Origin: Bacillota bacterium
GTDB taxonomy: Bacteria; Bacillota; Clostridia; Acetivibrionales; Acetivibrionaceae
DNA length: 40,856 nucleotides
NCBI GenBank assembly: GCA_023398495.1
Contig: JAEWSG010000121.1
Coordinates: forward strand, 1 to 40,856
Reading direction: 5' to 3'
The notes under the pieces are model-generated. The model was not told the origin of the DNA. It was given only the letters and a program-made list of their open reading frames with translations, and did no database searches. This document shows, piece by piece, positions 16,284 through 22,520 of the stretch (positions are counted from its first letter, which is position 1; every line of letters begins with the position of its first letter). The position numbers were made by a program, and so were the translations under genes.

Positions 16284-17150
16284 TTAATTTCCATCACTTA
16301 CAAGATACTTTGTAAGGGGTGAGTCTAAAGGAAGCACTAATGTTTTATCACCTTTAAGAGATTTCTTCATTGCTTCAAGGGATCTGATAAACTCATAGAA
16401 CTCCATTTTATCACCGGAGTAAGCATCTGCAAGAATTTTTATATGTTCCGCTTCTCCTTCTCCTAAAAGTTCCTGTTCTTTTGCCTTTGCTTCAGAAATC
16501 ATTATATTAACCTGTTTATCAACCTCGTTTTTTATTTTTTGTGCTTCATAGTTGCCTTCTGCTACGTATTGTTCAGCGATTTTTTCTCTTTCTGAAATCA
16601 TTCTTTTAAATACCGCTTCTTCATTTTCAGGCGGCAAGTCAAATCTTTTTATTTCAAAATCCTTCACTTCAATACCATATCGCTTCATCTGATTGGAAAC
16701 TTCCTCAGATACAGCGTCATTTAATGCTCCCCTTCCGGAAAGCTCTTCATTTATTATGCTGCTTTGTTCTAATGTTCCCATTGTATTTTTAACTGCATTA
16801 TACACCGCTGCATCTATTCTTTTTTCTGCTTCCGATACTAAACTGACAGTTTTATAGAACTCAAGAGGATCAGTAATTTGCCAGATCACATAATTGTCAA
16901 TAACCATTGCCTTTTTGTCTTTTGTAAGAACATTTGAAGGCTGCAGATCATATACAATTTTCTTCTTTGGAAGAATAAACTTGCTGTCCACAAAGGGCAT
17001 CTTAAAATACAAGCCTGCTGAACTTTTAGTATCAATTATCTTTCCAAACCTTTTTATACATGCATATTCATCTTCATTTACTATATAGGCACTGGTAAAC
17101 AACACCATAAGAGCTACAAACGCTGCTAAAGCTATTAACACCTTTTTCAT
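16284..17150 (-). CDS. hflC: Membrane protease modulator HflC (SPFH/band 7)
   Basis: HflC forms a hetero-oligomeric ring with HflK around the FtsH protease in the membrane. The protein has one N-terminal anchor (MKKVLIALAAFVALMVLFTS), an SPFH domain (YIVNEDEYACIKRFGKI onward) and a charged coiled-coil region (EGNYEAQKIKNEVDKQ..EAKAKEQELLGEGEAEHIK) near the end. The frame extends to 17222, but the ATG at 17150 follows AAGGGGGG and is the family start; it begins 1 bp after the hflK stop, showing coupling. Its 288 aa fit the family. ftsH is not in the window. Confidence 0.93.
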   Translation of the reverse strand: MKKVLIALAAFVALMVLFTSAYIVNEDEYACIKRFGKIIDTKSSAGLYFKMPFVDSKFILPKKKIVYDLQPSNVLTKDKKAMVIDNYVIWQITDPLEFYKTVSLVSEAEKRIDAAVYNAVKNTMGTLEQSSIINEELSGRGALNDAVSEEVSNQMKRYGIEVKDFEIKRFDLPPENEEAVFKRMISEREKIAEQYVAEGNYEAQKIKNEVDKQVNIMISEAKAKEQELLGEGEAEHIKILADAYSGDKMEFYEFIRSLEAMKKSLKGDKTLVLPLDSPLTKYLVSDGN

Positions 17151-17151
17151 A

Positions 17152-18117
17152 TCAGTTGCCCCCCTTACTATCAAATGGCTTAAGCGGTAAAATCTTCTGG
17201 ATTCCCCCAGAATTGTCCTCAATATAAACAGTTATACCCGGAAGTATTTCTTCCATAGCTTCAAGGTAAAGTCGTTTTTTTGTTATTTCCTTGTAGTTTT
17301 TATATTCTTCATACATCTTCTGAAATTTCACAACCTGACCCTTTGCTTCATTTATCTTTTTTTCTCTCTGCGATTCTGCATTTTTGATAATTTTGTCAGC
17401 TTCAGCCTGTGCTTTAGGGAGCTCTGAGTTTTTATACTTGTTTGCCTCATTTAGTGCTGTTTCTTTACTTTGTTTTGAGTTTTCAACATTTTTAAATGCC
17501 TGATTTACCTCTTCGGTAGGAGGATCAGAATCCTGAATTTTTACATCGATTACTTGTACACCAATATCGTAATATTCAAGACTGCCCATAAGTTTTTCCT
17601 TTATATCGCTTTCTATTGCAGCTTTTCCACTGGTCAGTACATCATCAATTGTTGTAGCACCCACAACAGTTCTTGCAGCACTAAGACTTGAATTACGCAG
17701 TATTTTCTCTGGTTCAACAGCTGCAAACAAATACTTCTTCGGATCAGAAATCTTCCACTCAATAAAAAAGTCAATTTTGATAATGTTAAAATCACCGGTA
17801 ATCATTTTTGACTCCTCATCAATTGATACATAGTTTCCATCTTCTTTTTCTCTGTATCCCAATTCAAGTTTCTGAGTTCTTTGCACAGGCACCTTTATGA
17901 CCGACTGTATGGGATCCGGCAATTTAAAATGCATACCTGCACCTTCAATAGCGGTTACCCTACCAAATGTAAGGACAACTGCCTGCTGCTGATCATTTAC
18001 AGTATAGGTTGAATTAAATGAAGCTATCAATATAATCATAATCACAATTGCTAGCACAACAACCTTATAAGGTATTTTAGCCGGTTTCTTCTTTGGCTTG
18101 ATGTCTACTACTTCCAT
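17152..18117 (-). CDS. hflK: Membrane protease modulator HflK (SPFH/band 7)
   Basis: This 321-aa partner of HflC has a short cytoplasmic Lys/Pro-rich start (MEVVDIKPKKKPAKIPY), one transmembrane helix (about residues 21-41), then the SPFH domain (YTVNDQQQAVVLTFGRV..GAGMHFKLP) and an Ala/Glu/Lys-rich coiled coil (ALNEANKYKNSELPKAQAEA). It lacks the long Gly-rich N-terminus of proteobacterial HflK, as is normal in Firmicutes. It is the first gene of the two-gene operon, with GGGGGT ahead of the ATG. Its role is quality control of membrane proteins through FtsH, by family knowledge. Confidence 0.92.
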   Translation of the reverse strand: MEVVDIKPKKKPAKIPYKVVVLAIVIMIILIASFNSTYTVNDQQQAVVLTFGRVTAIEGAGMHFKLPDPIQSVIKVPVQRTQKLELGYREKEDGNYVSIDEESKMITGDFNIIKIDFFIEWKISDPKKYLFAAVEPEKILRNSSLSAARTVVGATTIDDVLTSGKAAIESDIKEKLMGSLEYYDIGVQVIDVKIQDSDPPTEEVNQAFKNVENSKQSKETALNEANKYKNSELPKAQAEADKIIKNAESQREKKINEAKGQVVKFQKMYEEYKNYKEITKKRLYLEAMEEILPGITVYIEDNSGGIQKILPLKPFDSKGGN

Positions 18118-18218
18118 TTCTTATTACCCCCTTGTTTATTTAAGTTAAGAATTATTCTTACTTATACTTATAATCCTATTCTACATTGAATATATAAATC
18201 CTTTTTTTAATATTACTT

Positions 18219-18251
18219 GGGACAAAGGGACAGGGACAGGTACCTTGTCCC
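18219..18251. repeat. GGGACA-type palindromic repeat
   Basis: Repeated GGGACA units end in a small hairpin (GGGACAGG-TAC-CTTGTCCC). Sequences of this style recur in many bacterial genomes as REP-like elements. A single copy occurs here, between hflK and the 3D-domain gene. Confidence 0.55.
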
Positions 18252-18286
18252 ATTATTTTATTGATACTGCTAGTGCTGATTAACAC

Positions 18287-18325
18287 AAAAAAGGTGCTTA
18301 CAGCTAATCTGTAAGCACCTTTTTT
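18287..18325. terminator. Terminator after the 3D-domain gene
   Basis: The 12-bp perfect stem AGGTGCTTACAG/CTGTAAGCACCT is flanked by A5 and T5, so it can work in both directions. It lies directly after the stop codon at 18328 on the minus strand. Confidence 0.9.
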
Positions 18326-18327
18326 GT

Positions 18328-19158
18328 CTAGAGGGAAATGCCATCCACCTTGCCGTCCCCCATTTTTACCAGGTAAACATCGTAATAACCCGTACCCAGC
18401 TTATTTGCAAAAGCTCTGTCAAATACTGCAAAATCGAATCTGTTCTTTCCTTTAATTGCACTGCCTGTATCCATCGCTACTGCGTATCCCAATCCCTTTA
18501 TATAGAAAACTGTGCCAAACGGCCAGTACTTTTTATCTATTGCTATTGATACTCCAGGTATTATAGGTTTTCCTGAGTTTGTAATTCCCAAGTCATTTCC
18601 ACATTCTGAACTGCAAGGTGTATAGGCTGTTCCAAGAAATTTTCCTAAATACTCACCACGTTCTACCGATCCTCTGGAACTTAAGCCGTCAAATTGAGTA
18701 AAGCTTTGAGGCCTTATACCTACAGAAGCAGCCTTTTTCAACGTATTTTGCAACTCAATGTTATCTTGTGACAACTCCTTGTTTTTATCCTCAAGCTCCT
18801 TATTCTTTTCCATAAGTTCGTAATTTCTATCCTTAATTTCTTGGAGCTGGGCAGCTATTTGCTGATTCTGTGTTGCTACCTTTTTTAATTCATCTTCTAA
18901 TAAGCTGTACTCATGCGTCATGGTATTGTTTTCAGATACCAGTTTACTGTTTTCCGAAGTGACCGTCTTGATTCTTAAAAATGTATCTTCATACTTATCT
19001 CTGGTATCTTTGAACCAACTGTACAATACATAATTATTAACTCCAAGAGACACAGCAACAACAAAAATAATATATGCTACCAATATAAGTGTTTTCTTGT
19101 ATTTCTTTTGAGTTTTTAACCTCAGAGGCTCACTCAGTGGTGCCTCATCGCGTAACAT
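18328..19158 (-). CDS. Membrane-anchored 3D-domain protein (putative wall lytic enzyme)
   Basis: This 276-aa protein has one N-terminal transmembrane helix (about residues 28-47), a long coiled coil (about 60-145, repeating ELMEKNKELEDKNKEL) and a C-terminal 3D domain (GKFLGTAYTPCSSECG through YDVYLVKMG). The 3D domain is named for three aspartates; DTGSAIKGKNRFDFAVFD supplies them here. It has an MltA-like double-psi barrel fold found in Firmicutes peptidoglycan lytic transglycosylases. The frame begins at 19191, but the ATG at 19158 follows GGGAGGAAA. The coiled coil may hold the enzyme at a distance from the membrane or make it oligomerise, like divisome or sporulation factors; this is inference. 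Confidence 0.87.
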   Translation of the reverse strand: MLRDEAPLSEPLRLKTQKKYKKTLILVAYIIFVVAVSLGVNNYVLYSWFKDTRDKYEDTFLRIKTVTSENSKLVSENNTMTHEYSLLEDELKKVATQNQQIAAQLQEIKDRNYELMEKNKELEDKNKELSQDNIELQNTLKKAASVGIRPQSFTQFDGLSSRGSVERGEYLGKFLGTAYTPCSSECGNDLGITNSGKPIIPGVSIAIDKKYWPFGTVFYIKGLGYAVAMDTGSAIKGKNRFDFAVFDRAFANKLGTGYYDVYLVKMGDGKVDGISL

Positions 19159-19248
19159 AGTAATTTCCTCCCTTAATATATTATTGTTCAATTTTAATTA
19201 TCAACAATTTTTTCATGTTTTATACATGAAAAAAGTATTTATTTTTTA

Positions 19249-19277
19249 TTTACAAATCTAAATGCTTATGCTATAAT
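19249..19277 (+). promoter_or_regulatory. tRNA-Pro promoter
   Basis: TTTACA (19249-19254) and TATAAT (19272-19277) are spaced by 17 bp, ending 13 bp before the tRNA. Confidence 0.8.
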
Positions 19278-19290
19278 AAGAATTCGTTAT

Positions 19291-19368
19291 CGGGGTGTAG
19301 CTCAGTTTGGCTAGAGTGCTTGCTTGGGGTGCAAGAGGTCGCGTGTTCAAGTCACGTCACTCCGACCA
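19291..19368 (+). tRNA. trnP: tRNA-Pro (anticodon GGG)
   Basis: The acceptor stem CGGGGTG/CACTCCG (one G-U pair), the D arm GCTC..GAGT, the anticodon stem CTTGC/GCAAG with loop TTGGGGT (anticodon GGG) and the T arm GCGTG-TTCAAGT-CACGT are all present. The discriminator is A at 19365, with CCA encoded at 19366-19368. Confidence 0.97.
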
Positions 19369-19384
19369 ACATAGAAATGATGTG

Positions 19385-19416
19385 TCCTTGAAACTTTAGT
19401 GTTTCAGGGATTTTTT
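19385..19416 (+). terminator. Terminator after tRNA-Pro
   Basis: TCCTTGAAAC pairs with GTTTCAGGGA (one G-U pair), followed by six T. It begins 17 bp after the tRNA. Confidence 0.85.
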
Positions 19417-19462
19417 GTTTTAATTTGATATTAAGACACTTGGAATATATTGCCTCTACAAA

Positions 19463-19490
19463 ATAAAAAAACACAGGTTTTGGCCTGTGC
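19463..19490 (-). terminator. Terminator after the excisionase-like gene
   Basis: The stem GCACAGG/CCTGTGT on the minus strand is followed by seven T. It is nearly the same hairpin as at 19996-20020. Confidence 0.8.
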
Positions 19491-19546
19491 TTAAGGGGTG
19501 CATATTATTTTCAACTCCATATTCTACACATGATATTGAAATACTT

Positions 19547-19888
19547 TTAATATTTCACTCTATTTTTAGCTGCTTCCTCTACCCACAACTCAATCAACTT
19601 TTTACTAAAAACATAATGATCTCCAAGTTTAACATAAGGTAAATCTTTAAATCTATTCGTTTCAATTGCAAATTCTAATTCTTGAAACTCCATACCTAAA
19701 TATTTTGCTGCTTCATAAAGTTGTAATACATCTTTTTGCTCTAATTCTAAATTGCTCGGAAAAGATACATGGCTTGATGGCACATAAAAATTACTGTCTA
19801 GTAAATTGCTTCCTTTTAGAATATTAGCCCCGATTATACACGAAGCTCCAATTATTATACTACCAATAGCAATACCTATTTTATCCAT
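19547..19888 (-). CDS. Membrane-anchored excisionase-like winged-helix protein
   Basis: This is an unnamed 113-aa protein. The N-terminus is a single hydrophobic helix (about residues 3-24, IGIAIGSIIIGASCIIGAN), followed by a short linker. The C-terminal ~60 residues read like an excisionase/MerR-type DNA-binding domain: LYEAAKYLGMEFQELEFAIE, then LPYVKLGDHYVFSKKLIELWVEEA, where the usual motif is an A-x-YLGV helix, a wing with KIGGRW-x-F, and L-x-x-WL. The combination of membrane anchor and wHTH is unusual. The ATG at 19888 follows GGGGGAT; a start four codons earlier is weaker. No phage or integrase gene is nearby, so a role in excision is unlikely. Confidence 0.65.
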   Translation of the reverse strand: MDKIGIAIGSIIIGASCIIGANILKGSNLLDSNFYVPSSHVSFPSNLELEQKDVLQLYEAAKYLGMEFQELEFAIETNRFKDLPYVKLGDHYVFSKKLIELWVEEAAKNRVKY

Positions 19889-19995
19889 ATTATCCCCCAT
19901 ATAAATATAATAATTCTATCTTTAACCAGTATAGCAAAATATATCTATATTGAAAATAGAGGAAATAAGAAAAAGACCATCTATACATACCATAA

Positions 19996-20020
19996 CAAAA
20001 AACACAGGTTACCCTGTGCA
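19996..20020 (-). terminator. Terminator after the lipoprotein gene
   Basis: GCACAGGGTAACCTGTG followed by T6 on the minus strand, just after the stop at 20041. Confidence 0.85.
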
Positions 20021-20040
20021 CTTTATTATTTAGGCTTATT

Positions 20041-20658
20041 TTAATTTATATCTACATAGTTAAGGCTTTTCTTATATCTATTTATTATCGTTTGTAGATT
20101 TTCAGATTGCTCACTCTCAATTTCATGGTCTCTAACCATACTTACAAGTACTCCCTCACTTTTTAACAGCAAACTATCTCCGTCCAATTGATATTCATAT
20201 TTGACTTTTATATGTTTGGCATTAAGTTCTATATATTTGTCAGAAATTTTATACAATCGCGGTTCATTAGGTAAAAACGAGGTATCAACGTTATTTAATT
20301 TCCTATCCAGGAAAAAGTAAAACATATCGCTGTTGCTTTTAAATAACAAGTACGAATCATTGTCATTTTCACCAAAAATACTAACTTGACCTGACACCTT
20401 AGAATTCTCTGTCGTTGAAGTACCTTTAATAGAATCGGCACTTTCAACCTTCCAGACCCCTGCTAAACTGTCCCGGACAGCTGGGTCAACTTCTTTCTCA
20501 GTTTCTTCTTCGATAATAACCGGTGTTACCATTTTAGTGGGAGCAGCTGTAATTTGACTAGTCTTTGTTACTTCAGGGTCGTTGCTGCTGCAACCCGAAA
20601 TGGATAATAAAGCTACCAAACCTGTTACAACAAAACAAAATTTGCTTAATTGATTCAT
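20041..20658 (-). CDS. Putative lipoprotein of unknown function
   Basis: This 205-aa protein has a lipoprotein signal whose lipobox is SISGC (cleavage before Cys23). A short Thr/Pro-rich linker follows, then a ~125-residue domain starting LAGVWKVESADSIKG with alternating beta segments (SYLLFKSNSDMFYFFLDRKL, YEYQLDGDSLLLKSEGVLV). The LAGVW opening and the strand pattern recall lipocalin-like domains found in many secreted clostridial proteins, but I do not recognise a specific family. It lies 18 bp after the stalk-domain gene at 20677 on the same strand, so the two are probably co-transcribed. Confidence 0.75.
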   Translation of the reverse strand: MNQLSKFCFVVTGLVALLSISGCSSNDPEVTKTSQITAAPTKMVTPVIIEEETEKEVDPAVRDSLAGVWKVESADSIKGTSTTENSKVSGQVSIFGENDNDSYLLFKSNSDMFYFFLDRKLNNVDTSFLPNEPRLYKISDKYIELNAKHIKVKYEYQLDGDSLLLKSEGVLVSMVRDHEIESEQSENLQTIINRYKKSLNYVDIN

Positions 20659-20676
20659 CCATCAACCTCCACCGGT

Positions 20677-21267
20677 TTATTTAAGCCAAAGCTTATTGTC
20701 TTTTATCTCTGTAGTAAAATTTAAATCTGATATTTTTATGTACGTGGAATTGCTATATTCAATTATTGAACTACTAAGCTTAAGTTTGTCGCTGCCTTCC
20801 TGTTTTGGCAACGTAAATTCACCCTTGCCGGGTATTTTAATGTAATAATTTTGTGCATCTGAAGTTGTACAGCTTTCAAATTTTGAAAACTCAATATAAT
20901 ATTCACTGTCATTTATTATATACTTTACAGGCTTATCCCCTAAGTCAATATAATCCGACTTCATTGCCAAACTTCCGTTGGTGATTGCGTCTTCCTCAGT
21001 AGCATCATTATTTTTAATTGTAGTCAATTCTGCTGTTCTGGTTTCCTGATTCCAGTAAAGCTCAGCATCTATTGCTTCTGTTGTCTTTCTAAGGCTTAAA
21101 TAAGTAGTTCCATTTAAGTTTAACATAGGGTATTCTTTATCTTGCAAGCTCTTGCCATTTACTGTGATATCATACGTTATAGGCTTTAGAATGTATTCTT
21201 GCGCCACCGCTCCGACCGTCCCTGTTATAAGACTTCCTAATATTAAACCTATTACGAATTTTTTCAT
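20677..21267 (-). CDS. Secreted protein with copper amine oxidase-like N-terminal (stalk) domain
   Basis: This 196-aa protein has a signal peptide or anchor (MKKFVIGLILGSLITGTVGAV). It then has a copper-amine-oxidase N-domain-like stalk segment: ITVNGKSLQDKEYPMLNLNG, TTYLSLRKTTEAIDAELYWN. The short C-terminal part repeats a similar pattern (SSIIEYSNSTYIKISDL..IKDNKLWLK). The domain is common in extracellular proteins of clostridia and has no catalytic role. A GTG at 21279 is in frame; the ATG at 21267 fits AAGGTG better. It is likely in an operon with the lipoprotein downstream, and an ATTGAACGC-family hairpin sits 64 bp upstream. Confidence 0.8.
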   Translation of the reverse strand: MKKFVIGLILGSLITGTVGAVAQEYILKPITYDITVNGKSLQDKEYPMLNLNGTTYLSLRKTTEAIDAELYWNQETRTAELTTIKNNDATEEDAITNGSLAMKSDYIDLGDKPVKYIINDSEYYIEFSKFESCTTSDAQNYYIKIPGKGEFTLPKQEGSDKLKLSSSIIEYSNSTYIKISDLNFTTEIKDNKLWLK

Positions 21268-21330
21268 AATATCTAACACCTTCCAATAGCTTTTTACTTT
21301 ATTATACCATATAATTATCTTTTCCGGACA

Positions 21331-21380
21331 ATCTATATTGAATGCGATAAAGATTTTACATCGTGCTTCAATTCCCTTAG
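21331..21380 (-). repeat. ATTGAACGC hairpin family, copy C
   Basis: Same element as at 16101-16150, with a change on each side of the stem that keeps pairing (GCGAT/ATCGT with TGC). It is upstream of the gene starting at 21267. Confidence 0.75.
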
Positions 21381-21495
21381 TACAATATCATGAAAATAAA
21401 ATTAAAAAGATAATAAAAAAGATTATTTTTTATGCACCTCTAAAGAAAAAATGAATAGTATATATTATTCTAAAAACTTCGTGGAGGTATTAAAT

Positions 21496-21600
21496 ATGTC
21501 AGACGGTCTCAAAAATATCTTTGGTGACAACAGCGAAATCTTGTTCTTTATCCTTGTTTTCTTAATATTGTTTTTTAACGGAAAAAGCTACGACTGCTAA
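21496..21600 (+). CDS. 34-aa single-helix microprotein
   Basis: The small gene has a good GGAGG ribosome site (21483-21487, 8 bp before the ATG). The product starts MSDGLKNIFGDNSEILFF and ends LFFNGKSYDC. It is one hydrophobic helix with a short Asp-rich N-terminus. The minus-strand microprotein at 22129-22251 has the same core (IF-DN-EIL-FI-FL-LFF), so the pair are paralogues. A hairpin follows at 21638. Clostridial genomes encode many such tiny hydrophobic proteins, some linked to spores. I cannot assign a role. Confidence 0.8.
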   Translation: MSDGLKNIFGDNSEILFFILVFLILFFNGKSYDC

Positions 21601-21637
21601 AAACCCAAAAATCTTTCTCTTCAATAGCTGACGTACA

Positions 21638-21678
21638 TATGGGAACATTCGAATATTCGGATGTTCCCATAAACTTTT
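21638..21678 (+). terminator. Terminator after the 34-aa gene
   Basis: TATGGGAACAT pairs with ATGTTCCCATA around a 12-nt interior that itself can pair (CGAATATTCG), followed by AAACTTTTAT. Confidence 0.7.
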
Positions 21679-21700
21679 ATTGAGCTTAAATTTTTTGACC

Positions 21701-21754
21701 CTAGTGCTTTTTAATATTACAAATTTCTGGTTTTTCATAATGTTAAAAAGCACT
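21701..21754. repeat. AGTGCTTTTTAA inverted repeat
   Basis: AGTGCTTTTTAA and TTAAAAAGCACT form a 12-bp perfect stem with about 28 bp between. It adjoins the GTGCCTCG hairpin at 21765. Part of the 528-bp gap 21601-22128, which otherwise holds no gene I can support. Confidence 0.6.
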
Positions 21755-21764
21755 TCATCTGTTT

Positions 21765-21805
21765 GTGCCTCGCATACTCTAGAAATCAATTCTGTTACGA
21801 GGCAC
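21765..21805 (+). repeat. GTGCCTCG hairpin family, copy 3
   Basis: GTGCCTCG (21765-21772) and CGAGGCAC (21798-21805) are a perfect 8-bp stem; the interior keeps the TAGAA..TTCT inner stem shared with the other copies. This is the most symmetrical copy. Confidence 0.8.
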
Positions 21806-21918
21806 TATTAATCCATAACCGAAAAACCTGAATTATATAAACATACCAACAATAGATGGGTGTATATTATTTCTTCACATTTATTAAATGCACCCCACAT
21901 AGAAGTGCATTTTGCACG

Positions 21919-21959
21919 ACAATAATCGAGAAGGTTCTAATGCCCTTCTCGATTATTGT
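21919..21959. repeat. 16-bp perfect inverted repeat
   Basis: ACAATAATCGAGAAGG and CCTTCTCGATTATTGT are perfect complements with a 9-nt loop. There is no adjoining T run on either strand, though TTTTTTG follows 14 bp later on the plus strand, so a role as terminator is possible but not clear. Confidence 0.7.
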
Positions 21960-22128
21960 TAAGATACTGCTTTTTTGCATTCAAAGGTGCGTACTGTAAC
22001 TGACACAGGGAGCAGATAAGTATTAATTGTCCTATAGCAATTTTACGAATTAGTTTACCATACAACAAACTTTTAGATATATTGTTCCGCACCTTCAAAT
22101 GTCAATAGTTTTGCTTTTGCCGTAAAAA

Positions 22129-22251
22129 CTAACAATCTGCAACTCCTGCTACTGGTCCATATGGCTTACAGAAGAACAGTAATAAGAACAGGATAATGAA
22201 CCATAAAATTTCGTCGTTATCAAATATACCGCCTACATAACCTTTACCCAT
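22129..22251 (-). CDS. 40-aa single-helix microprotein
   Basis: An AAAGGATG ribosome site precedes the ATG at 22251. The product starts MGKGYVGGIFDNDEILWF, continues with one hydrophobic helix (IILFLLLFF) and ends CKPYGPVAGVADC. The helix and the preceding IFDNDEIL are shared with the 34-aa protein at 21496-21600 on the other strand, which supports both as real genes. Gly/Tyr at the N-terminus is common in small clostridial spore-associated proteins, but the function is unknown. Confidence 0.82.
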   Translation of the reverse strand: MGKGYVGGIFDNDEILWFIILFLLLFFCKPYGPVAGVADC

Positions 22252-22433
22252 TATTGAATCATCCTTTCACTTTATTAGTTTCTTTACAATAGCATAATAT
22301 TCATTGGCAGATTATCTTGTTACAAATACAGATATAATTTTCATATTAATTTTGTTATCGTGATTAAATTTATAAACAAATTATAACATTTGTTTTAGGA
22401 AGCTTTACTTCTAAATAAATGTCTGCTAATATA

Positions 22434-22490
22434 CAACTACACAAATGTGGTTGCTTTTTTCTTTTTCAACTCTTATTTCCAGGCAACCAT
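22434..22490 (+). promoter_or_regulatory. Possible attenuator in the SLH gene leader
   Basis: CAAC..CAC / GTG-GTTG forms a hairpin followed by T6CT5 (22453-22466). The same TGGTTGC can instead pair with GCAACCA at 22484-22490. The two structures exclude each other and lie 30-90 bp before the start codon at 22521. Confidence 0.4.
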
Positions 22491-22520
22491 ATTATTTATT
22501 TTTTGGGGGTGTATTAATTA

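Noticed and set aside
19547..19888. Excisionase-like gene beside tRNA-Pro as sign of an integrated element
   Set aside because: No integrase, no duplicated tRNA end and no phage genes were found near; the protein is also membrane-anchored.
19469..20020. Short direct repeats (ACACAGG..CCTGTGC at 19471 and 20002) as a CRISPR-like array
   Set aside because: They are two ordinary terminators, each after a gene stop, with no regular spacing or further units.
21562..21789. 75-codon minus-strand frame
   Set aside because: It runs through the 34-aa gene's 3' end, a terminator hairpin and a repeat; there is no ribosome site and the composition is not protein-like.
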